A stretch of DNA of 13,614 bases. Origin: Clostridia bacterium. Lineage in GTDB: Bacteria > Bacillota_A > Clostridia > Christensenellales > UBA1242. The stretch spans positions 1 through 13,614 of the forward strand of contig JAGBBI010000114.1 of the NCBI GenBank assembly GCA_017938565.1. Reading direction: 5' to 3'. The notes below the pieces were generated by a model, which did no database searches, was not told the origin of the DNA, and was given only the letters and a program-made list of their open reading frames with translations. Position 1 is the first letter of the stretch, and the number at the start of each line of letters is the position of its first letter. Position numbers and translations under genes: made by a program. Below, in pieces: positions 7,842-13,614 of the stretch.

Positions 7842-8906
7842 ATATGGAATAACGGAATCATTACTCCACCAACTTGTACCGAGAAAGGATTCACAACCTA
7901 TACTTGCACAAAATGTGGCGGTACAAAAGTTGAAAACTACACAAACCCTACTGGACACTCATTTTCAACTTCTTGGTCAAGCGACAGCACTCATCACTGG
8001 CACACATCAACATGTGAGCACAACGACGTTATATCAGACAAGATTGAACATTCCATTGTTGTAGATTATACAATTACAGGACAGGAGAATTCAATTTCGT
8101 CAGTTTCTAAGCAAGATAGATGTATTATCTGTTCCGAAACTCACGATTTGACCATAATGAACTCAAGTGATTATGTGGTTCTAAATGAATCTAATCTAAC
8201 ATCTAATGCAATCACATTAAACACTCCTAATACTGTCTATGTGCTAAACGGAGCATTTTCTTCCTCAACATTTAATTTTGATGCACCCAACATCACCCTC
8301 ATAGGCTCCTATGCAACGACATCTAAAATAAACCTTAATTTTACAGCAAACGCAAGCAATTCAATAATATACGAAATCGACCTCGCAACTAATAAAACTT
8401 ATAATGTTTATGGCGATATATCAGTCATTAAGTGTGCCTTAAATTATCTAACATTTAACCTACAAGCAAACGAAATCAATGCGTTATTTGACAGCAATTC
8501 CATTACTGGTGAATATGGTATCTACGTAAATACTTATAAAGCAAAATCTATGAATTGCAACGTTTTTATTACGAATAATACATTCAATGCCATGGGCATC
8601 TATTCTATATTTTTATCTGCCGACGATGCCGAATCAGAATTGGGCAAAATTGAAATAGCAAATAATAAATTTATTAACGGCTGGGGCGTTTCTGCTCCAG
8701 GAGCAAAACGTGCAACTCTAAAAATTCACAACGACAAAAATATCTGCCCTATTCAATACGGTGATACTAATGACACATCAAAATTAACAGATTCCGCAAT
8801 TAATTTAGTAAATAAAATATTAGCTAGCAACAACACATACGACAAAGCAGGCAAAACTTGCTCATATTTTAATATCGATGGAATATATTTTGACACATTA
8901 GAATAA
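7530..8906 (+). CDS. Membrane-anchored exported protein, Cys/His modules plus beta-helix-like C-terminus (paralog 1)
   Basis: I start it at the ATG at 7530 (GAGGTG, 4 bases upstream) rather than the in-frame GTG at 7518, which falls inside the ribosome binding site; this gives 458 residues. KKK then a hydrophobic stretch (about 6-30, LVGWIISGVLAVGAIGG) is an N-terminal signal anchor. The outside part has two kinds of module. The HWH..TC.H module is at 32-65 and 143-175. The module with C..C at 66-104 and 105-142 (PSCTAKGFTTFTCTVCG, PTCTEKGFTTYTCTKCG) could bind zinc. Similar modules are frequent in Clostridia surface proteins. Residues about 215-400 have short Asn/Thr-rich strands (NTVYVLNG, NITLIGS, VFITNNTF) like a right-handed beta-helix. 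No LPXTG signal is present. It forms a tandem with the next gene, 18 bases away, and is probably cotranscribed. Ligand unknown. Confidence 0.8.
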   Translation: MNKKKLVGWIISGVLAVGAIGGTTAGVVIANHEHKYSTEWTFDEVNHWHNATCSHEEQISGLEAHSWDEGVVTEPSCTAKGFTTFTCTVCGATKTGNVTEMLPHIWNNGIITPPTCTEKGFTTYTCTKCGGTKVENYTNPTGHSFSTSWSSDSTHHWHTSTCEHNDVISDKIEHSIVVDYTITGQENSISSVSKQDRCIICSETHDLTIMNSSDYVVLNESNLTSNAITLNTPNTVYVLNGAFSSSTFNFDAPNITLIGSYATTSKINLNFTANASNSIIYEIDLATNKTYNVYGDISVIKCALNYLTFNLQANEINALFDSNSITGEYGIYVNTYKAKSMNCNVFITNNTFNAMGIYSIFLSADDAESELGKIEIANNKFINGWGVSAPGAKRATLKIHNDKNICPIQYGDTNDTSKLTDSAINLVNKILASNNTYDKAGKTCSYFNIDGIYFDTLE

Positions 8907-8924
8907 AAGGAGAAACAGAAATTT

Positions 8925-9236
8925 ATGAACAGAAAAAAACTTGTTGGCTGGATTATAAGCGGAGTTCTTGCCGTCGGTGCAATTGGTGGTGCCACTGCAG
9001 GAGTTGTCATAGCAAATCACGAACACAAGTACTCCACCGAGTGGACCTTTGATGAAGTCAACCACTGGCACAATGCCACTTGCTCACACGAAGAGCAAAT
9101 ATCCGGCCTTGAAGCCCATTCTTGGGACGAAGGAGTTGTAACCGAACCATCGTGTACAGCAAAAGGTTTTACCACCTTTACTTGCACGGTATGTGGCGCA
9201 ACAAAAACTGGAAACGTAACTGAAATGCTTCCTCAC
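8925..9236 (+). repeat. Near-identical 5' block, copy 2
   Basis: Second copy of the block at 7530-7841. The two are in direct orientation 1395 bases apart, so recombination between them could delete or amplify one gene and fuse the first gene's promoter to the second gene's body. Confidence 0.9.
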
Positions 9237-10334
9237 TCCTTTGGTGATGGTGTAACCACTTATTCAACTTGCACAACTCTTGGCAACATTACCAAAACTT
9301 GCTCGGTCTGCGGTGGTAAAGACATAACACCTCTTGCCGAATACGGCGACCATATTTTCAGCAATACGTGGACAAAAACTTCTACGCATCATTTTAAGAC
9401 AGCAACCTGTGGGCATGTAAATGAAATTTCAAGGAATGAAGAACACACATTTATAACTTACTACAGCAACGTAAACGGCTCTTTGATGAAACATGATGAA
9501 TGTAATATATGCCACTACGCAAAAGAAGCAACTCCGATGACAATTGGCATCGATTATCAAGAAATCGACGCTTCAATACTTGCAGAAGTTGGCACAAAAA
9601 AGGAAGCAACTCTTGACGAAGCAAATACTGTTTATGTATTAAAGGGAGAATTCCCTGAATGCACATTAACTATTTCCGGAGAAAACATTACAGTAATTGG
9701 TTTGATGTTAACAAGTTCTGATTTAATAAACTTTAAATTTTCAGACACTGCAAGCAATACTGTTATTTATGGATTTAATACAAATACAGGGTCAGTTTCT
9801 AATTTCGTATCAGATGTAACCTTTGTAAAATGCAATTTTGCTAGCACCTATGTAACCTTCAAAAACGAAAGCGTTGATGTCTCTTTTGATAATTGCTATT
9901 TGACAGGTGATAATGCTTTATATTTTGAGTATTTTAAAGCAACTCCAAACTGTTCGGTTTCAATTACCAACTGCACAATTGATGCAACTACATCCTACTC
10001 ACTATTTTTTTACGGAAAAGATGCAACTCCTGAAAGCGGTTTTGCAAGCCTTTCAAAGATAATTTATGAAAACAATCAAAGTATTAATGGCTGGGGGACA
10101 AAAGACAATAAACCAAAACGTACCGTTTTCAAATTCCACCACGACCAAAAATATGCACATGGGGATAACGGAGACACAACCGACACTAACCAATTAACAC
10201 CCGAAGCTAAGGCTTTTGTCGAATACGTTCTTACAAGTGGCAACACTTTTGACAACGCCGGCTATAATGTTTCCTTATTTAACTTTGATAATATTTATTT
10301 TAGCGATGTAAATTGGAAGCACTGGGAATATTAA
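8925..10334 (+). CDS. Membrane-anchored exported protein, Cys/His modules plus beta-helix-like C-terminus (paralog 2)
   Basis: This 469-residue paralog of the preceding gene begins at the ATG at 8925; AAAGGAG lies about 12 bases upstream, a long spacing. Residues 1-104 match paralog 1 at all but two positions (K3R, T23A). The second C..C module has changed (STCTTLGNITKTCSVCG), and the second HWH-type module (143-175, HIFSNTW...HHFKTATCGH) keeps the Cys and His. The C-terminal ~260 residues align only in patches: NTVYVLKGEF, INGWG, a KR..F/LK.H stretch, GDT.DT..L and a final FN.D.IYF. Strand-rich segments with Asn ladders again suggest a beta-helix, a fold often used for carbohydrate binding or cleavage, but I see no catalytic signature. 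A hairpin terminator follows immediately, ending the unit. Confidence 0.8.
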   Translation: MNRKKLVGWIISGVLAVGAIGGATAGVVIANHEHKYSTEWTFDEVNHWHNATCSHEEQISGLEAHSWDEGVVTEPSCTAKGFTTFTCTVCGATKTGNVTEMLPHSFGDGVTTYSTCTTLGNITKTCSVCGGKDITPLAEYGDHIFSNTWTKTSTHHFKTATCGHVNEISRNEEHTFITYYSNVNGSLMKHDECNICHYAKEATPMTIGIDYQEIDASILAEVGTKKEATLDEANTVYVLKGEFPECTLTISGENITVIGLMLTSSDLINFKFSDTASNTVIYGFNTNTGSVSNFVSDVTFVKCNFASTYVTFKNESVDVSFDNCYLTGDNALYFEYFKATPNCSVSITNCTIDATTSYSLFFYGKDATPESGFASLSKIIYENNQSINGWGTKDNKPKRTVFKFHHDQKYAHGDNGDTTDTNQLTPEAKAFVEYVLTSGNTFDNAGYNVSLFNFDNIYFSDVNWKHWEY

Positions 10335-10371
10335 AAAAACAGCAAGTATTATTTAAATACTTGCTGTTTTT
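10335..10371. terminator. Bidirectional intrinsic terminator
   Basis: AAAACAGCAAGTATT (10336-10350) pairs perfectly with AATACTTGCTGTTTT (10356-10370) around a 5-base loop. The stem carries a T run on the right and an A run on the left, so it can end transcripts from both the surface-protein tandem on the plus strand and the small gene on the minus strand. Confidence 0.9.
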
Positions 10372-10376
10372 ATTTG

Positions 10377-10703
10377 CTATGCGTTAGTAGGCTCATCGTT
10401 TCCCATCATATCGAGTATATCATTGAGACTAAACGCCGGAACATCTTTTTTGGCGTTCTTTTGTATATCTGCTGGAAGTACCTTTACTGGGGCTTCCCAT
10501 TCTTTTACATCTGCACTTGCAACCATATTTATATCTCTTCCACTTGAACGCTCTGCATCTGCAATCATTGAAGCAACAACTAAATCCCTTTTTAACGAGT
10601 CCCTACATCTTTCCCTTTCTTCTGCACTCTTATTTGGCGTTAATCCCATAACAGAATCTACCATATCAAGGAACTTCTTGTCCGTGGCACCTATGTCTTT
10701 CAT
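10377..10703 (-). CDS. Small hypothetical protein, possibly 5'-disrupted
   Basis: From the ATG at 10703 this is a 108-residue soluble, charged protein I do not recognise (MKDIGATDKKFLDMVDSVMG ... FSLNDILDMMGNDEPTNA). The ATG has no good ribosome binding site: AAAGGA is 14 bases away. The frame continues upstream to a TAA at 10749-10751, and beyond that TAA it is open again to ATGs at 10799 and 10805 (MKKNLLTKAKALEIIE-stop-EKKLIESSQRKLERN). A strong promoter lies just before this, which suggests the true gene starts near 10799-10809 and is broken by a nonsense change or a one-base shift. The other frame there, from the ATG at 10809, reads MDVYEKEFINESKGVRDNRV with few G/C third positions, and could join by a single frameshift near 10735-10750. 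Alternatively the short form is genuine. It lies 157 bases downstream of the phosphohexomutase gene and ends at the shared terminator. Confidence 0.6.
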   Translation of the reverse strand: MKDIGATDKKFLDMVDSVMGLTPNKSAEERERCRDSLKRDLVVASMIADAERSSGRDINMVASADVKEWEAPVKVLPADIQKNAKKDVPAFSLNDILDMMGNDEPTNA

Positions 10704-10829
10704 ATTTCGTTCAAGTTTCCTTTGACTGCTTTCAATGAGCTTCTTCTCTTACTCTATTATCTCTAACGCCTTTGCTTTCGTTAATAAATTCTTTTTCATA
10801 TACATCCATCCAATGACTCTGTACAATTT

Positions 10830-10858
10830 ATCTTAAAATAAACATTCTAACTTGTCAA
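10830..10858 (-). promoter_or_regulatory. Strong promoter of the small hypothetical gene
   Basis: On the minus strand a perfect TTGACA (10858-10853), a 17-base spacer and TAAGAT (10835-10830) predict a start near 10823. The promoter begins 2 bases past the stop of the phosphohexomutase gene. The predicted start leaves only 13-25 bases to the ATGs at 10809-10799, and about 120 bases to the ATG at 10703. Confidence 0.7.
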
Positions 10859-10859
10859 T

Positions 10860-12308
10860 TTATTCCTCTTTGTCATTTATCCAAGGTTTATATAACTCTT
10901 TATAACTACTTAAAACACTTTTAAATATCTTTTTTATCTCTCGTACATCTTGTTCGGTTTTGCCTTCAAATAAAAGCCCAAGCATTGGCATATTTGAACT
11001 CGCCCTAACCAATCCCCAGCCGTTCTCAAACTCTACTCTTGCACCGTTTATATCGCAAACCCTTTCACCGTACATCTCTTTAAATCTTTGAACCAGTTTC
11101 TCTACTATTTCATACTTAATATTATCATCACATTCCACATATATTTCTGGACTTGTGAAGTATTTTGGCATTTTATCTATCAACTTGGACATAGGCTTTC
11201 TGGCATTAGATAAACACTCTACAAGCTTTGCCCCTGCAAAAAGCCCATCATCAAAACCATAGTAATCATCGCCACCAATAAAGATATGCCCACTTCGTTC
11301 ACCGGCAAGATCTGCACTTTCTTCTTTCATTTTGTTTTTAATATATGAATGTCCAGTACTCCACATTATTGGAGTGCCTCCATTTTTTAAAATTGTTTCA
11401 GTTAACGCCCTTGAACACTTTACATCATACACAACTTTTCCACCGTTTTTTCTCTTTAGCATTGGTTCAGCCAAAAGTGCAAGTAGTATATCACTCCAAA
11501 CATTATTGCCTTTCTCGTCAACGACACCAACACGATCGCCGTCGCCATCAAAGAACATTCCTATATCTGCTTTAATATATGGGTGAGAAACTAATTCTTC
11601 CATTCTTTTTCTTGCATTTAAATCTGAAGGATTTGGAAAGTATTTTGGATATGTTGTATCAGGGTCTGCATTAAGCAAGAATGTTATACAGCCAAGTTTT
11701 TGAAATATTTCATAAGCAAAAAGCCCAGCCCCTCCGTTTGCTGTTTCAATTAATACTCTTGGTCTATATTCTCCCATATTAATTCTCGACACCACTGCAT
11801 TAATATAACTTTCTCTTACATCACAATCAATAACCCTGCCTTTCTTCCTTGGTTTTGGAAAACGCTTATCAACATTATTAAAAACTTCGATTATCTCATT
11901 TTTTGATAATGTGGTAGAATATCCCAGCCCAAGTTTAAAGCCACTCCAACCATTTGGATTATGACTTGCAGTTATCATTACAAGACCTTCACACTTGTAA
12001 ACATATTGAGCATAATATGCTACTGGTGAAAGTGTCAGCCCAATGAAATAAACATTAATCCCCATATCTGTTAATGCTTTAATTGCACTTTTCGCAAAAC
12101 TTGGCGAGCAATCTCGATTGTCATAACCAACAACCGCTTTGCTTATGCCTTTTGCTTTTATAAACCCCGCATAGGCCTTTACAATACGGTAAACACTTCT
12201 TTCGTTCAACTGATCGTCATTTACAAGCCCTCGTATATCGTATTCACGAAACATACTTATAAAACCTTTCGAATACCCATTCTTTTTCATTTTGATTTTA
12301 TTTTCCAT
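10860..12308 (-). CDS. Phosphomannomutase/phosphoglucomutase
   Basis: This 482-residue cytoplasmic enzyme of the alpha-D-phosphohexomutase family interconverts hexose 1- and 6-phosphates through a bis-phosphate intermediate, feeding nucleotide-sugar synthesis for cell-wall and surface polysaccharides. All four signature loops are present: FREYDIRG at 20-27, the phosphoserine loop TASHNP with S115, the metal loop DGDGDR at 254-259, the sugar-recognition loop GERSGH at 336-341 (usually GE.SGH), and the phosphate loop RASSNMP at 435-441 (compare RASNTTP in AlgC). The length is normal for the family; the first ~18 residues are a short basic extension. AAGGAGA just before the ATG at 12308 supports that start over the internal Met7 or Met19. 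Whether mannose or glucose phosphates are preferred cannot be told. It is divergent from the YgjV-like gene. Confidence 0.93.
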   Translation of the reverse strand: MENKIKMKKNGYSKGFISMFREYDIRGLVNDDQLNERSVYRIVKAYAGFIKAKGISKAVVGYDNRDCSPSFAKSAIKALTDMGINVYFIGLTLSPVAYYAQYVYKCEGLVMITASHNPNGWSGFKLGLGYSTTLSKNEIIEVFNNVDKRFPKPRKKGRVIDCDVRESYINAVVSRINMGEYRPRVLIETANGGAGLFAYEIFQKLGCITFLLNADPDTTYPKYFPNPSDLNARKRMEELVSHPYIKADIGMFFDGDGDRVGVVDEKGNNVWSDILLALLAEPMLKRKNGGKVVYDVKCSRALTETILKNGGTPIMWSTGHSYIKNKMKEESADLAGERSGHIFIGGDDYYGFDDGLFAGAKLVECLSNARKPMSKLIDKMPKYFTSPEIYVECDDNIKYEIVEKLVQRFKEMYGERVCDINGARVEFENGWGLVRASSNMPMLGLLFEGKTEQDVREIKKIFKSVLSSYKELYKPWINDKEE

Positions 12309-12330
12309 TATTGTCTCCTTGTATGAGTTG

Positions 12331-12358
12331 ATTATATCATAAAGTAATTTGTATTCAA
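12331..12358 (-). promoter_or_regulatory. Promoter of the phosphohexomutase gene
   Basis: On the minus strand TTGAAT (12358-12353), a 16-base spacer and a perfect TATAAT (12336-12331) precede the gene, with AAGGAGA and the ATG following at a normal distance. Confidence 0.65.
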
Positions 12359-12388
12359 AATTTAAATTTATGTTTTTTGCTGTTTTGT

Positions 12389-12417
12389 TTGCTGATTGTC
12401 TATTTTTTTGTTATAAT
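12389..12417 (+). promoter_or_regulatory. Promoter of the YgjV-family gene
   Basis: TTGCTG (12389-12394), a 17-base spacer and a perfect TATAAT (12412-12417) lie upstream of AAGGAG (12433-12438). The -35 match is weak (TTG only). The two divergent promoters are about 30 bases apart back to back. Confidence 0.55.
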
Positions 12418-12443
12418 ATCATTTATCACTATAAGGAGTTTAC

Positions 12444-12995
12444 TTGCAGGTGTACATAGCAAGTCAAGTCGTCAGCGGAGTAGCTTTAACACTTAACGCA
12501 TCCGGTCGCCTTTTTAAAAAACAAAGTACTAATATGATTTTTACTGTTATTGCAAACATCTTGATTGCAATAAGTTTTTATTTGCTTGGCGCATATATGG
12601 GTCTTGTTTGTATGATAGTCTCGGTAACACGCACATTTGTATTTTACTTATATGCTAAAAACGGCTGGTCTAAAAACTTGTTCTTGCTTATTTTTTTCAT
12701 AGCACTTTATCTTGGCACAAGTTTTATAACATTTACAAATTGGCTTGAATATGTAATTATCGCTCTTAAAGGTATTACCTACACCTATGGAGCATGGCAA
12801 CATAATGTCCAAACATTTAGAATTTTAAGTATCGCTTCTTGTATTTTCACAATTTGGTATAATGCAATTTATGCTGGATATGTAAATATTATCGGTGAAG
12901 CAATTTGTATCATTTTTATATTGTTTGTAATGATTAAAGATATAAAAACAACTAAAAACCAAACATCTCCTTTAAGTGAGAATAATTTAGAGTAA
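12444..12995 (+). CDS. YgjV-family integral membrane protein
   Basis: This 183-residue polytopic membrane protein has about six or seven hydrophobic helices (roughly 3-20, 31-50, 52-70, 77-97, 100-118, 126-145, 148-165) and a polar C-terminal tail. The block ANILIAISFYLLGAYMGLVC followed by VTRTFVFYLYAKNGW matches the core pattern of the YgjV inner-membrane family (hydrophobic helix, LLGA..G, arginine, aromatic helix), whose biochemical role is not established. I choose the TTG at 12444 because AAGGAG ends 5 bases before it; a GTG at 12450 is the alternative. It has its own promoter, diverges from the phosphohexomutase gene, and ends at a hairpin terminator. No catalytic or transport signature is visible. 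Confidence 0.78.
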   Translation: MQVYIASQVVSGVALTLNASGRLFKKQSTNMIFTVIANILIAISFYLLGAYMGLVCMIVSVTRTFVFYLYAKNGWSKNLFLLIFFIALYLGTSFITFTNWLEYVIIALKGITYTYGAWQHNVQTFRILSIASCIFTIWYNAIYAGYVNIIGEAICIIFILFVMIKDIKTTKNQTSPLSENNLE

Positions 12996-13000
12996 AATTT

Positions 13001-13030
13001 AAGAGTAGAATTATTTACTTCTACTCTTTT
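13001..13030. terminator. Bidirectional intrinsic terminator
   Basis: AAGAGTAGAA (13001-13010) pairs with TTCTACTCTT (13019-13028) around an 8-base loop, with T runs after it and A-rich sequence before it. It lies between two convergent genes and can serve both. Confidence 0.85.
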
Positions 13031-13042
13031 TATTTGTCATTA

Positions 13043-13614
13043 TTACCAACCAAATGTTCCTTCATCGTCAATAATTGGATACCCCTCGTCATCAAGCTCT
13101 TGCATATACTCATCTTCGATAAGGCCCGATTTTAAATCCATTTGTATATTCTGCAATCCTTCAAATACTAAATATCTTACATATTCATCAATACCCCTGA
13201 AATTAAAAAATGTCCACGTCCTATCTCCGTATCCTTGTATATTCTCATCTTCATAAGGATTTGCTTTATACTTTATTTCTGTAAAAACTTCATCGCTTAA
13301 ATTTTTGTAAAACTGGTTTATAATTTCAAAATCTTTTGATTCGTACACGTCATATACATCAACCCAATCATCAACCCCATATAGATCGGTAAAATAAATC
13401 ACACCCAACTCGTCTATCACTTCTGACAGTTCTCTGGTTAGTGAACTATCAATTAAATCTATCATATTATTTACTTGAACTATGATTTTCCCTTGAATTG
13501 TAACTATGTATACATTCCCAGGTTTTAAGTCCAAATTAGATTCCATCAAAAGTTTGGTTCTGCACACAAATCTTTTGTATTCTTCCGAAGCAAAAACCTC
13601 TTTAATCAACCTCT
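13043..13614 (-). CDS. Acidic protein of unknown function (5' end at or beyond window edge)
   Basis: At least 188 residues, soluble, strongly acidic and rich in Tyr, Phe and Trp; I do not recognise a family. The first part (MIKEVFASEEYKRFVCRTKL, then LKPGNVYIVTIQGKIIVQVN) reads as helices followed by a beta-hairpin. The middle is Asp/Tyr-rich (DLYGVDDWVDVYDVYESKDF), and the end has a two-fold acidic pattern (LDDEGYPIIDDEGTFGW). The first in-frame candidate start, a TTG at 13609, has AGAGG directly against it, too close for a ribosome binding site. The true start may therefore be outside the window, and I extend the feature to the edge. There is no signal peptide or membrane helix. It converges with the YgjV-family gene on a shared terminator. 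Confidence 0.75.
   Translation of the reverse strand, partial: RLIKEVFASEEYKRFVCRTKLLMESNLDLKPGNVYIVTIQGKIIVQVNNMIDLIDSSLTRELSEVIDELGVIYFTDLYGVDDWVDVYDVYESKDFEIINQFYKNLSDEVFTEIKYKANPYEDENIQGYGDRTWTFFNFRGIDEYVRYLVFEGLQNIQMDLKSGLIEDEYMQELDDEGYPIIDDEGTFGW

Noticed and set aside
11332..11586. Plus-strand frames inside the phosphohexomutase gene.
   Set aside because: They are shadows of a gene with all family signature loops on the opposite strand.

Overview
The window is AT-rich and every gene uses Firmicutes-style signals: AGGAGG-like ribosome binding sites, TTGACA/TATAAT promoters and U-tailed hairpin terminators. The tandem HWH...TC.H and C..C modules in the two exported proteins are typical of gut Clostridia surface proteins. 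My best guess is an uncultured Clostridia lineage; this is inference, since no marker gene is present.

Region 1 (1-4593, minus strand) is one uninterrupted reading frame of 1531 codons, still open at the left edge. I checked it codon by codon for stops. The first ~265 residues look like a sigma-70 family protein (region 2, the SIDD...LIAD linker, region 4). They are followed by more than 1200 residues that read as a chain of divergent helix-turn-helix-like modules, and then by an AT-hook-like basic motif at residues 1506-1519. This giant sigma-like protein is the most unusual object here. Region 2 (4594-5679) has its promoter and a divergently transcribed, catalytically complete tyrosine recombinase.

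Region 3 (5887-7331) is a translationally coupled pair: a transglutaminase-like (papain-fold) protein and an alpha/beta hydrolase. Region 4 (7530-10334) is a tandem pair of paralogous membrane-anchored exported proteins with Cys/His-rich modules and a probable beta-helix C-terminus. Their first 104 codons are almost identical while the remainder has diverged strongly. A bidirectional terminator closes this unit.

Region 5 (10377-12308, minus strand) has a small unrecognised protein whose 5' end may be broken, with its own strong promoter, and upstream of it a phosphomannomutase/phosphoglucomutase. Region 6 has a divergently transcribed YgjV-family membrane protein with a TTG start (12444-12995), a second bidirectional terminator, and an acidic protein of unknown function running off the right edge.

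No rRNA, tRNA, CRISPR array or insertion sequence was seen. No gene-free stretch exceeds 300 bases. Apart from the coupled pair, the coupled promoters and the paralog tandem, the genes do not form one obvious pathway; the region between the giant protein and the surface proteins looks like accessory genome.
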